DNA from: Promethearchaeota archaeon
GTDB lineage: Archaea; Asgardarchaeota; Lokiarchaeia; Sigyniarchaeales; SOKP01
Direction: 5' to 3'
Length of the DNA: 31,335 nucleotides
NCBI GenBank assembly: GCA_019894815.1
Contig: JAGXNU010000003.1
Coordinates: 1-31,335, forward strand
Shown: in pieces, positions 16,891 to 25,634 of the stretch
How the letters are laid out: the number at the start of each line of letters is the position of its first letter
Numbering within the stretch: the stretch's first letter is position 1
Position numbers and translations under genes: made by a program
Notes under the pieces: generated by a model
Databases searched by the model: none
Told to the model about the DNA's origin: nothing
What the model saw: the letters and a program-made list of their open reading frames with translations, nothing else

Positions 16891-17211
16891 ATGAAGAAAA
16901 ACATTTCCTTTGATGAAATTCAATCTCAAATAAACGATTGGATCCATAATCATGGGGATTATTGGCCCCCACTTTCAATGCTCAGTGCAGTAATGGAAGA
17001 ATTAGGTGAACTTGCAAGAGAAATAAACCACCAAGAAGGATTTAAGCCGAAGAAATTACAACAATCAGAATCTAAATTAGGAGAAGAATTGGGAGATCTT
17101 CAATTTTCAATAGTTTGCATTGCAAATTATTATAAAATCGATCTCGTCGATGTTTTAATGAAAACTATGAAAAAGTATTTTAAAAGAGATTCTATTAGAT
17201 TTGCGGAATAA
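16891..17211 (+). CDS. MazG-like nucleotide pyrophosphohydrolase
   Basis: This is a 106-residue, single-domain MazG/NTP-PPase-type protein, which hydrolyses NTPs or dNTPs to monophosphate and pyrophosphate, cleaning the nucleotide pool. Metal-binding acidic motifs are visible: EELGELAREI (about residues 36-45) and GEELGDLQFSI (about 66-76), the EEXXE and EXXD pair of the all-alpha fold. Length matches short archaeal forms. It has its own promoter and is followed on the same strand, after 71 bases, by the decarboxylase gene. Which nucleotide it prefers cannot be read from the sequence. Confidence 0.92.
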   Translation: MKKNISFDEIQSQINDWIHNHGDYWPPLSMLSAVMEELGELAREINHQEGFKPKKLQQSESKLGEELGDLQFSIVCIANYYKIDLVDVLMKTMKKYFKRDSIRFAE

Positions 17212-17282
17212 TTTCTATTCTACTTATAAAATTTTAATTGGTTGCATATTTCTATATTCTATAAAACGAATTTGGAGCAATA

Positions 17283-18455
17283 ATGTTAAAAGAAGGACTT
17301 ACTAAACAGGAAATAACTGAAATATTGAAAAATAAGCTTAAACAAGATTTTTCTTACGATTCGGGATCAATATTAGGATCGATGTGTACGTACCCAAACG
17401 ATTTTGGGAAGGAAATCTACATGAAATATATTGCTAAAAATCTTGGTGACCCTGGTTTATTTTTAGGAACAACAAAATTAGAAGAAGAACTCACTAAAGA
17501 AATCGGGAATTTATTCAACGGAAAAAATATTACCGGAACATTTACTACGGGAGGATCAGAAGCCAATATCATAGCTATGAGGATTGCTAAGAAACTACAT
17601 CCTGAGATATCTAAACCTGAAGTAGTCCTACCTATTTCTTCCCACATCTCTTTTGATAAGGCGGCAGATCTATTATGCATAAAATTGAGGAAGGCAAAAT
17701 TAAAGGAGAACTTTGAATTAGATCTTGACCACTATGCGAGTTTAATTAATAATAATACTTGTGGAGTAGTGGGGATTGCTGGAACAACAGCATTAGGATT
17801 AATTGACCCGATAAAAGAAATAGGAAACTTAGTACAAGATAAAGATATCTATTTTCACGTAGATGCTGCTTTTGGAGGTTTTATTTTACCCTTCTTAAAG
17901 AACCTTGGCTACAAAGTTCCTTCATGGGATTTTTCTGTGAAAAAAGTAGACTCTATAACAGCGGATCCACATAAAATGGGTTTCGGAATTATTCCTTCTG
18001 GTGGATTTTTCTTGAGAGATGAATCAATTTTACAAAAGACGGGATTTGAAATTCCATATTTAGCGGGAGGAAATTTCAAGCACTTTCATTTCGTCGGAAC
18101 ACGGCCAGGAGCTTCAATAATTGCTTTTTGGGCCATAATGAAATACTTAGGTATGGATGGATTTACTAAAATGATCCAAAACTGCATGCAGAACACTAAT
18201 TATTTAGCTAAAAAAATTTCAGAAATTCAAGGGATTAAACTTGCTACAAAACCAGTTCTTAATTTAGTTGGTATTACAACAGAAGATAATAAATCGATAT
18301 GTGAAATTGACAATAAATTACGGGAAAAGAATTGGATGTTGGGTAAATTTATAGATTTTAATCTGATTAGGGTTGTACTAATGCCTCATGTTAAATATGA
18401 ACATATAACTCGATTTGTTGAGGATCTTGAAGAAATTTTAAGCGTCTCAAAGTAA
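17283..18455 (+). CDS. mfnA: PLP-dependent aspartate/tyrosine decarboxylase (MfnA type)
   Basis: The 390-residue protein is a group II PLP decarboxylase of the archaeal MfnA family. Conserved stretches are ILGSMCTYPNDFGKE (about residues 28-45), NLGDPGLFLGTTKLEEEL (about 52-70), TGGSEANIIAMRIAKKL and HVDAAFGGFILPFL. The PLP lysine is Lys231 in the motif ADPHKMGFG. In methanogens MfnA makes tyramine for methanofuran; in non-methanogens such as Thermococcus it decarboxylates aspartate to beta-alanine for coenzyme A. With no methanofuran genes visible and panB 3 kb away, aspartate is the likelier substrate, but this is inference. Confidence 0.93.
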   Translation: MLKEGLTKQEITEILKNKLKQDFSYDSGSILGSMCTYPNDFGKEIYMKYIAKNLGDPGLFLGTTKLEEELTKEIGNLFNGKNITGTFTTGGSEANIIAMRIAKKLHPEISKPEVVLPISSHISFDKAADLLCIKLRKAKLKENFELDLDHYASLINNNTCGVVGIAGTTALGLIDPIKEIGNLVQDKDIYFHVDAAFGGFILPFLKNLGYKVPSWDFSVKKVDSITADPHKMGFGIIPSGGFFLRDESILQKTGFEIPYLAGGNFKHFHFVGTRPGASIIAFWAIMKYLGMDGFTKMIQNCMQNTNYLAKKISEIQGIKLATKPVLNLVGITTEDNKSICEIDNKLREKNWMLGKFIDFNLIRVVLMPHVKYEHITRFVEDLEEILSVSK

Positions 18456-18536
18456 ATCTTAATAAGAATGAAAGTAATTTTATAATGTAAGAACTCTAAG
18501 ATTTAAGAGAATACTACTTTAAGATTGAAATAAAGA

Positions 18537-19313
18537 ATGGCGAAAGATAAGAAAAAGTCATTGGGAATTAAAACAACAAGATATTTTACAAAAACTTGCT
18601 TAAATTGCAATTTTGAATATCCAAATTGGTTTACAAATTGTCCAAAATGCAATATTGCTTGGGATGAGTCGAAAAAAGAAGGAGAAGTTACATCAACTTC
18701 TTTAAAAAAAACAATTAAAATTATAGTTAAAATTACTGAAGAAGATTTTGATGAAGCACTTGAGCGAGTCCAATTGAATTTTTCTGCAGATCAAGGAAAT
18801 TCATGGTATCAAATGGAAATGATAAGTAAAACGGATTATTTCATTGCAGAACTTGCGGATGTCCCTACTGGATCTACGATCATCTACTTTATTGAAGTAC
18901 GTTTAAAAAATGGAGAGATCATAGTAGAAAATAATGATGGAAAGTATTACTATTACATTGTGGGATCATCTTATGAGGATGCTTCTAAACCATCAACTAC
19001 GTCCAAAAAAATTGAAAATCAAGAAACTTCTAATAAAGTAAAGAGAGAGGACCTTAAAAAGGCTAAAAAACAAAAAGTAATCACTCACCCTATTAAACAA
19101 GAATATTTCAAACCAAAGACTGAAACGCCAAAAGTACCCTCTCAAGTATCTAAAGTTCAGAGCCCTCAAAATCTAATAGATTATCGAGCAGAAGACAATT
19201 TATCAATATTTGGTAATCCTCAAACTGAAATAGATCCGGATCTTAAATTATGTCCTTACTGTAATTCTAAAATAAAGAAGATGTGGAATACATGTCCTAT
19301 TTGTGGAAAATGA
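18537..19313 (+). CDS. Protein with two terminal zinc ribbons around a beta domain
   Basis: The 258-residue protein is not assigned to a family. It begins with a zinc ribbon (CLNC and CPKC, residues of about 20-38). A predicted beta-sandwich domain follows (about 55-145: KIIVKITEEDFDEALERVQL, GNSWYQMEMI, TIIYFIEVRLKNGEIIVEN), then a disordered Lys/Pro/Ser-rich linker and a second zinc ribbon at the very end (CPYC and CPIC, about 238-257). The middle domain has the look of an immunoglobulin-like or carbohydrate-binding fold. The last gene base is 18 bases from the convergent end of a Rab-like GTPase that also closes with a zinc ribbon. A shared adaptor or scaffold role is possible but unproven. 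Confidence 0.8.
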   Translation: MAKDKKKSLGIKTTRYFTKTCLNCNFEYPNWFTNCPKCNIAWDESKKEGEVTSTSLKKTIKIIVKITEEDFDEALERVQLNFSADQGNSWYQMEMISKTDYFIAELADVPTGSTIIYFIEVRLKNGEIIVENNDGKYYYYIVGSSYEDASKPSTTSKKIENQETSNKVKREDLKKAKKQKVITHPIKQEYFKPKTETPKVPSQVSKVQSPQNLIDYRAEDNLSIFGNPQTEIDPDLKLCPYCNSKIKKMWNTCPICGK

Positions 19314-19331
19314 ACATTAAATAATAAAATT

Positions 19332-20975
19332 TTAAGTTAATTTATTCCCACATTTGTTACAAAAATCGTAATCAGAAGATAATATTGCCCCACATTGAGA
19401 ACAAGTTAAGAAATCTTTAGGTTTGGGTTCTTCATCTATACTTGGTTTGGAGCTGGATGTTATTACTGTGAATGAATTAGATTCTGGTTCAATATCTGCT
19501 ACATTCGGAATAATTCTCAAAGTAGACGATTCTTCTGTCTTTGGTTCCTCACTCGCTGCGAAAGATACGAATGGGGCCGATTCTTCTATTTTTACTTCTT
19601 CTGTTTTTTGTGTTAATGCTTGAAATAACGAAGGCGTACTTGTGGTTGCATCAGATTTGGGAAAAACTAATTCTTGTTCGGGCTCTTTCTTTTTATTTTC
19701 TTTTTTAGGTTTTTCTTTTTTACTTTGTTTCATTTCCTCAATTAATCGATCTTGTTTTTCCTTCTCTGCTTTGAGTTTAATTTCTTTTTCCTTTTTCTTC
19801 TTTTCTTTTTCAAGCTTTTTCTTTTCTTTTTTGGATATAATGTTTTCTGGCATATAATCAACTAATGATTGTGAAAGAGAAGAATCAGAAGTTAAACTTG
19901 GTGCTGGTTCAAATGTCATTAAGGCGGGTTTAGGTTTTATGGGTTCCTCTTTTTTTGAAACGATAAACGGTATGGTCTGCGTAGTGGAGGTTTCTGCTTT
20001 TTGAGTTTTAAATTCTTCTGGAGTGGGTGCAGGAACAGGTATATTAGAAGAAAAAGGAACAGCTTTTGGTTTATATGATTCTTCTACTGGTGCTTGAGAG
20101 ATTTTTGATGATTGCATAGTTGTTTGGGGGTTTTTTACTTCTTGCGATAATATTTCTTGTGGTGTTTTAAATTCAAATTCAGTAGGATCTGGGGCGGAAA
20201 TTTCGGGCATGGATGTAGGCTCAAATGATGGCATTGGTTTTTCTTTTGATTCAATTACGGGTTCTGGTACGGGAGGTGCGGCATATTTGATTTCCGGAAT
20301 TGTATTAGTCTTTACAAGTTCCGGTACGGGAGGCGCAGCATAATCGGTCATTGTTTCTAATTGATTTGATGGAGTTTTTTCATTATTACTTACAGGGATT
20401 TGACCAGGATTATATACAATATTGTTTAATAGTTGTGTTGGAACTCCTTGACCAATCATCAAGCAAGCTAAGATATAGAAACAATCTCCAACGCCGTCCC
20501 CTGTTTTAGCAGAAGTCTCCATATAATAAAGGTTAAAATCTCGAGTAAAATTATTAATTTCTTCAAGTGAAACCATACGTATATCAATTAAATCACTTTT
20601 ATTTCCCACAAGCAACAGAGGAATTTCAGTTTTTAGATTAGCTCTCACTTCTTCTATCCATTGAGGTAAATGTTCAAAACTTGCTGCATTGGTAAGATCA
20701 AATACTAACACCGCTCCAAGTGAACCTCTATAATACATTGGTCGGATTGAGCTAAAACGTTCTTGACCTCCTGTGTCCCAAAGTTGGAGTTTTGTTTTGA
20801 TAGGTCCTTCAACAGTATTAATTGTAATTGTTTTTACGTGAAAGTCAACTCCAATCGTCATTTTATAATCTTCTGTAAAAAAATCCTTAGAAAAGCGTAA
20901 AGTTAGGGCAGTTTTACCTACTCCGCCATCCCCTACAACGATTGATTTAAACAAATAGTCATATTCTTCTGACAT
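19332..20975 (-). CDS. Rab/Ras-like small GTPase with long tail and zinc ribbon
   Basis: The 547-residue protein starts with a full Rab-like GTPase domain (residues 1-180). It has the P-loop GDGGVGKT (15-22), switch I Thr40, DTGGQ (67-71, where eukaryotic Rabs have DTAGQ), NKSD (125-128) and TSAK (154-157). A long low-complexity tail follows. It is rich in Pro, Ser and Glu and has the repeat YAAPPVPE twice (about 213 and 231); then comes a highly charged Lys/Glu helix (about 375-425). It ends with a zinc ribbon, Cys525, Cys528, Cys539 and Cys542. No C-terminal prenylation Cys is present, so membrane binding, if any, must work otherwise. A TATA-like TTTATAATA about 30 bases before ATG 20975 suggests a leaderless mRNA. 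Confidence 0.93.
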   Translation of the reverse strand: MSEEYDYLFKSIVVGDGGVGKTALTLRFSKDFFTEDYKMTIGVDFHVKTITINTVEGPIKTKLQLWDTGGQERFSSIRPMYYRGSLGAVLVFDLTNAASFEHLPQWIEEVRANLKTEIPLLLVGNKSDLIDIRMVSLEEINNFTRDFNLYYMETSAKTGDGVGDCFYILACLMIGQGVPTQLLNNIVYNPGQIPVSNNEKTPSNQLETMTDYAAPPVPELVKTNTIPEIKYAAPPVPEPVIESKEKPMPSFEPTSMPEISAPDPTEFEFKTPQEILSQEVKNPQTTMQSSKISQAPVEESYKPKAVPFSSNIPVPAPTPEEFKTQKAETSTTQTIPFIVSKKEEPIKPKPALMTFEPAPSLTSDSSLSQSLVDYMPENIISKKEKKKLEKEKKKKEKEIKLKAEKEKQDRLIEEMKQSKKEKPKKENKKKEPEQELVFPKSDATTSTPSLFQALTQKTEEVKIEESAPFVSFAASEEPKTEESSTLRIIPNVADIEPESNSFTVITSSSKPSIDEEPKPKDFLTCSQCGAILSSDYDFCNKCGNKLT

Positions 20976-21193
20976 GGCGATTCGACCGTTTTCTTATGAG
21001 AATTATTATAAAGAACTGATATAAAATTACTAACTTGTAGTAATTATTATTATTAATATAAGTTTAATTTATTATAGTTTTACTTATTTTACTATTTTAC
21101 GTTTATACCTAATACGAGAACAATTTTCCTTTGAATATCTCAATTAGAGAAAAACTTTGTGAGGATATTTTAATATTTTAAATGAAGATTTAT

Positions 21194-22093
21194 TTATTTC
21201 TTTATGATTTTGCTTAATTCAGCTGCTTCTTTATTAAGATCATTATTTTCAACCCATTCTTTTAGATCTTCTAATTGGTCTCCAACATAATCATATGAAT
21301 AATCTTTATTTGGATAAATTAGATCTAACACTTCATTCTTATATTGTTCTAATGCTTCAGTTATAGAATCTCTCACATTTCCAAAATTTTTCAAAAATTT
21401 TGGTTTGAAATCTGTAAAGATTCCTAACATATCATGTAATACGAGAATTTGTCCATCACAATATGGTCCCGCACCTATCCCGATTGTTGGAATATCTATT
21501 TCTTTAGTTATAAGTTCTGCGATTTGCCAAGGGATACATTCTAATACTATTGAGAAAACCCCCGCTTCTTGAAGATTTTTAGCATCCAATATTAAGTGTT
21601 TTGCATTTTCAATTGTTTTTCCTTGCACCATAAAACCTCCAAACCGATATATTTTTTGGGGTGTAAGACCAATATGACCCATCACTTCAATATCAGCATT
21701 TATCATTGCTTTGATAGTAGGGCAAAGTTCAGATCCTCCTTCGACTTTTACAGCTTCTGCACCTCCTTCTTGAATGAATCTACCTGCATTTCTTACAGCC
21801 TCGTTTTTATTTATTTTATAAGATAAAAAGGGCATATCTCCAACAATTAAAGCATTTGAAACAGCTCTACTCACGGCCTTAGTATGATGGATCATTTCAT
21901 CCATTGAGACGGATAACGTATTCTGATATCCCAACATAACCATCGCTAATGAATCTCCTACAAGAATTAAGTCTAAATCACACGCATCAACTATTTTAGC
22001 TAGAGCGTAATCATAGGCAGTAATGGTTACTATTTTTTCTCCATTTTGCTTTTTTTCTATTATACTCTTTATAGTAACTTTTCTTAGGGACAT
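21194..22093 (-). CDS. panB: 3-methyl-2-oxobutanoate hydroxymethyltransferase
   Basis: PanB transfers a hydroxymethyl group from methylene-tetrahydrofolate (or methylene-tetrahydromethanopterin in archaea) to 2-oxoisovalerate, giving ketopantoate, the first committed step to pantothenate. The 299-residue protein shows the family's TAYDYALAKIVD start, metal-site VGDSLAMVMLGY (about residues 45-56), SVSMDEMIHHTKAVSRA, GDMPFLSY, EAVKVEGG, MGHIGLTPQ and IGIGAGPYCDGQILVLHDML. Length is slightly above the norm because of a charged C-terminal extension. It starts with ATG at 22093. A GTPase gene precedes it on the same strand with a 116-base gap. Confidence 0.96.
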   Translation of the reverse strand: MSLRKVTIKSIIEKKQNGEKIVTITAYDYALAKIVDACDLDLILVGDSLAMVMLGYQNTLSVSMDEMIHHTKAVSRAVSNALIVGDMPFLSYKINKNEAVRNAGRFIQEGGAEAVKVEGGSELCPTIKAMINADIEVMGHIGLTPQKIYRFGGFMVQGKTIENAKHLILDAKNLQEAGVFSIVLECIPWQIAELITKEIDIPTIGIGAGPYCDGQILVLHDMLGIFTDFKPKFLKNFGNVRDSITEALEQYKNEVLDLIYPNKDYSYDYVGDQLEDLKEWVENNDLNKEAAELSKIIKK

Positions 22094-22209
22094 GAGTTAA
22101 CTACTATTTAATTTTGAAAAGTGATATGAACATTCGTTTTTATTTTTAACTAAATTTGTCATTCAAATTTAGTTTAATTACAGTTTTAATAAGATGATAA
22201 AGTATTTTT

Positions 22210-23154
22210 TCAAGTAAAAGCAATTTCCAATATCTTTTGGAACTTTTCTAGTTCAATTTTTATCTCATTTATCATATTCGCTGGCATACTTACTTCTATA
22301 TAAAAAATATTCTCTCCCTCTCTTGATGATACTGAGAACATTTTCACATATTCCGTTTTATCTTCTGAGATTGATACTCTATCATCAATATTCACATTAT
22401 CATCCTTAAGTCTCTGAAAAAACTCTAGATCATCGTTGATTTTAGTACTAATAATCTCTTCAAATGCCCTTGTATCCATGGTTTCTTTATAATGATCTGC
22501 AATTACAATCCCTGATTCTGTATAAATTATTGCATGATTACATTCAAACTTATTAACAAGGAGTTTTAATTCCTTACTAATTTGTTCCAAATTTAGCAAT
22601 TTATTTAGAGAATAGGATATTGCCTTTGATATGGAAGAAATATCATAATATGAAGTGTGAAAGAATTTGAATTTCATATCTTGATTCTGAGATGTGATTA
22701 AATTTTCTAACATAATAGCACGATCTTTAAAATCTGCATCATTTTTAAATTTCGGATCGTGTTTATTAAAACATACCACAACATCGTTCTTGTAGTCCAT
22801 TCCTCGATAGATGTTTAAAACATCATGTAAATATTGCATGACTTCATCAAACTTTAGCTCATCTTGTATATCAATGAGAAAGTAGAGATAATCAGTCTCC
22901 GAAAAATATATAGGATTACTAACGTAGATCTTTCTAAATTTTTTCTGTCCGCCCATATCCCATATGTTAATTCTATAGGTTTCCAGGAATTTAAAAGAAC
23001 TATAATCTATTTTTATTGTTGGTTTTAAATTTTTTACTCGTTCATAAAAGTTATATTTCTGACGTAAAGCGATTAACGCACTACTTTTTCCGGCATTATC
23101 CAACCCAGCAATTACTAATTTGCACTCTTTATATTTTTGCTTTTTATCTGACAT
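22210..23154 (-). CDS. Arf-like GTPase fused to a C-terminal roadblock/longin-like domain
   Basis: I choose ATG at 23154 (314 residues) over TTG at 23166. Residues 1-185 are an Arf/Sar-like GTPase: GLDNAGKS (17-24), switch I Pro45-Thr46, WDMGGQ (65-70) and NKHD (130-133). There is no N-terminal myristoylation Gly. Residues of about 195-314 form a second alpha/beta domain, beginning with a helix and then CNHAIIYTESGIVIADHY, a pattern like the roadblock/longin fold, which in eukaryotes pairs with Arf and Rag GTPases. A domain of this kind on the same chain recalls the layout of Rag/Gtr GTPases. Asgard archaea have many such GTPases; the function here is unknown. Confidence 0.85.
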   Translation of the reverse strand: MSDKKQKYKECKLVIAGLDNAGKSSALIALRQKYNFYERVKNLKPTIKIDYSSFKFLETYRINIWDMGGQKKFRKIYVSNPIYFSETDYLYFLIDIQDELKFDEVMQYLHDVLNIYRGMDYKNDVVVCFNKHDPKFKNDADFKDRAIMLENLITSQNQDMKFKFFHTSYYDISSISKAISYSLNKLLNLEQISKELKLLVNKFECNHAIIYTESGIVIADHYKETMDTRAFEEIISTKINDDLEFFQRLKDDNVNIDDRVSISEDKTEYVKMFSVSSREGENIFYIEVSMPANMINEIKIELEKFQKILEIAFT

Positions 23155-23300
23155 CTTCAAGAACAAGGATTAATTTAAAAATTTAAATTATAAATCTTAT
23201 TTCTGATATTTATTCTTATTTATTTTCAGTGGTTTTCAATATCTAATTTGTTTTATTCAATTTTTCGGATAATTCAAAAAAATTTTTTAAGAAACAAATC

Positions 23301-23310
23301 CTTAAATATT
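23301..23310 (+). promoter_or_regulatory. TATA box of the aminotransferase gene
   Basis: CTTAAATATT is centred about 35 bases before the ATG at 23340, which predicts a transcript start near 23331 and a leader of under ten bases. Confidence 0.45.
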
Positions 23311-23339
23311 CTGAAAGAAAGTTAGGATTTGAATAAAAT

Positions 23340-24365
23340 ATGGATCCAAAAGAAATTGATTTTTACTCACTTGGTTTCAACTTTATAGAAACCAAAACGA
23401 TGTATGTAGCAGACCATAAAGATGGTGAATGGAGTGACGGACAATTAGTTCCATTCTCAAACTTTGAGATCTCACCCGCTGCATGTGTTTTAAACTACGG
23501 TCAAGGTATTTTTGAAGGCATGAAGGCTCTCAGAACAAAAGATGGAGATATCACACTTTTTCGACCAGAAGAAAATGCAAGGCGATTGAATAAAAGTGCG
23601 AGTCGAATGCTAATGCCCAATTATGATATTGATTTATTTATTAAAGCCCTCAAACAAGTTGTAAAGGCTAATGAGGATTTCATACCACCTTATGATAGTG
23701 GAGGTGCACTTTATATACGACCCTTGATGATTGGGAATGGTCCTATATTAGGAGTTAAACCCGCACTAGAATACAAACTTATCATCTACACCGTTCCTGT
23801 TGGACCGTACTTTCCCGAAGGTTTTAGAGGTATTGATTTAGAAATGTCCACAATTTACACTAGAGCGGCTCCAGGTGGAACAGGTTCAGCAAAAACTTGT
23901 TCTAACTATGCTGGATCAATGTTACCCGTTAAAGAAACTAAATCTAGGGGTTTTTCACAGGTTATATTTTTAGATGCAGTAAACAGAGAATATATCGAAG
24001 AAGTTGGAACAGCTAACTTTTTTGCTGTAATTGATGGAGCATTAATCACACCTAAAACTTCAGGGACAATTTTACCCGGAATCACAAGAAAATCGATATT
24101 AGAATTAGGTGATAAGAAATTAGGAATGCTGACAGAAGAGAGAGAGATATCTTATAAAGAAATTTTTGAAGAGTCTTGTACCGAGACTTTTTGTGCTGGA
24201 ACCGCTGCTGTTATTACTCCAATTAAATCTGTTGTATTAGAAGATAAAAAGAGAATATTCAGCGATGGGGAACCCGGAGAAACGACTAGGAAACTATATG
24301 AACTATTAACAGGGATTCAACGAATGGATATTGAGGATGAATTTGGCTGGATTGTAAAAGTATAG
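23340..24365 (+). CDS. ilvE: Branched-chain amino acid aminotransferase
   Basis: This is a fold-type IV PLP aminotransferase that interconverts valine, leucine and isoleucine with their 2-oxo acids, using glutamate/2-oxoglutarate. The 341-residue protein resembles the longer, eukaryote-like BCAT type: NYGQGIFEGMKALR (about residues 58-71), FRPEENARRLNKSASRM, a Lys185 PLP residue in GSAKTCSNYAGS, EVGTANFFAVIDG, LPGITRKSIL and CAGTAAVITPI. It is monocistronic with its own promoter. Its product from valine, 2-oxoisovalerate, is the substrate of PanB, encoded 1.2 kb away on the other strand. Confidence 0.95.
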   Translation: MDPKEIDFYSLGFNFIETKTMYVADHKDGEWSDGQLVPFSNFEISPAACVLNYGQGIFEGMKALRTKDGDITLFRPEENARRLNKSASRMLMPNYDIDLFIKALKQVVKANEDFIPPYDSGGALYIRPLMIGNGPILGVKPALEYKLIIYTVPVGPYFPEGFRGIDLEMSTIYTRAAPGGTGSAKTCSNYAGSMLPVKETKSRGFSQVIFLDAVNREYIEEVGTANFFAVIDGALITPKTSGTILPGITRKSILELGDKKLGMLTEEREISYKEIFEESCTETFCAGTAAVITPIKSVVLEDKKRIFSDGEPGETTRKLYELLTGIQRMDIEDEFGWIVKV

Positions 24366-24387
24366 ATTTTCTCTTTCTTTCTAACAT

Positions 24388-25587
24388 TCATATAATCAAC
24401 ATTATGATGAAATAAGCAGCATAAAGAACCCCTAAACTCATAAAAGTTGGAATTGAAAGGATTTTAAATGATTTTTTAAAATCTGTTTTAAAATAGTTAA
24501 TACTATATGCGAGACACGGATGGAGTGGTGTTATTAAATAACCTAAAAAAATAGCTACGTACATAAAGGTAAAATTAAATAAAGGCATAACAAATAATAA
24601 GTTTTGAGTTAGATAAATTGGAATTAATATAGAAATTGGTAATTGCACTCTGCCTGTGGCAAATCCTAAAAAAAAGCCAATAAGGATGAATAATTCAAAG
24701 GAAAGGTTTAAACTTCCTAAGTCCTCAGGAATACTAGAACTAATAAAAACATCCAAAAACAAGAACATCGCAATTATTAATAGAGGAAATCTCCAGACTT
24801 TCATTTTTTTCACAATTTTAAAAATTGAAGAGTATGGTGTGTGAGAAATTTGTAAAGCAACACCAATACTAGTGCAAAGACCAATTAACAGAAAGAATTC
24901 GGGTAAAATTAATGGAAAGAATAATCTACCTAAGAAATCAACTACAGGAGCAACAATAATAGGAAGGATATTGTATAAAACAACTTTAAGGTTTCTCTCT
25001 AAATTTGTGTTTCTTGATGTAATCGACCTTAATAGCGTAATATATCCAATTACAATCATCCCAAAAAAGGGAATAATTAGTGATATAATTATACTATAGA
25101 GAGCCAATCTTGATAGAGAGCTAGCAACTAATATTGCAGAAGATAACGGGTAAATTAAGAGTAACACATGTCGATACCATACATTAATGCTCACTTTTTT
25201 ATATGGAGAAAGGTTTGGATCTATTTGATCCACAATTGGAGCGGACATTAGAGCACCTCCAGCAACGGGTAGGAGTCCAAATATGGCTGGGCTTAACATT
25301 AATGAAAGTTTATTCGAAACACGTAATTTTTTGATGAGTTCTAAAATTAATCCAGATTCTTCCATAATTCCCCCTAAAAGTGCTATGAGAGTAACAGATA
25401 AGGCAAGTAATATAGTAGACAATTCGAAAAAAACGTTTAAACTGGATTTAATCAAATCTACGTTAGTAAGTAATCCAAGTAGTATTGATCCGAGGATTAA
25501 AACCACTCCTAATTCTTTTTTTGAAAGAATTAATATTAATGTAAGAACAATTAGAAAACTCAACCAAGCAGGAATCATGAAGATCAT
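24388..25587 (-). CDS. DUF401-family integral membrane protein
   Basis: I choose ATG at 25587 (399 residues) over GTG at 25629, which would lie only five bases after the upstream stop. The protein has about ten hydrophobic segments. It shows the DUF401 pattern LLPVAGGALMSAPIVDQ (about residues 105-122), followed by INVWYRH, and a second, similar half-repeat late in the chain (PLHPCLAYSINYFKT). The fold resembles gluconate/citrate-type transporters, so it may be a secondary transporter, but no substrate is known for the family. It follows the small GTPase gene on the same strand, so the two may be co-transcribed. Confidence 0.85.
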   Translation of the reverse strand: MIFMIPAWLSFLIVLTLILILSKKELGVVLILGSILLGLLTNVDLIKSSLNVFFELSTILLALSVTLIALLGGIMEESGLILELIKKLRVSNKLSLMLSPAIFGLLPVAGGALMSAPIVDQIDPNLSPYKKVSINVWYRHVLLLIYPLSSAILVASSLSRLALYSIIISLIIPFFGMIVIGYITLLRSITSRNTNLERNLKVVLYNILPIIVAPVVDFLGRLFFPLILPEFFLLIGLCTSIGVALQISHTPYSSIFKIVKKMKVWRFPLLIIAMFLFLDVFISSSIPEDLGSLNLSFELFILIGFFLGFATGRVQLPISILIPIYLTQNLLFVMPLFNFTFMYVAIFLGYLITPLHPCLAYSINYFKTDFKKSFKILSIPTFMSLGVLYAAYFIIMLII

Positions 25588-25634
25588 AATGGTTAGTTCC
25601 TTAAAAACTACTTTAAAACTAATTACCACTTAGC

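Noticed and set aside
19423..19857. Two Ser/Phe-rich plus-strand frames
   Set aside because: Both are antisense to the low-complexity tail of the Rab-like GTPase, and their composition mirrors its Lys/Glu repeats.
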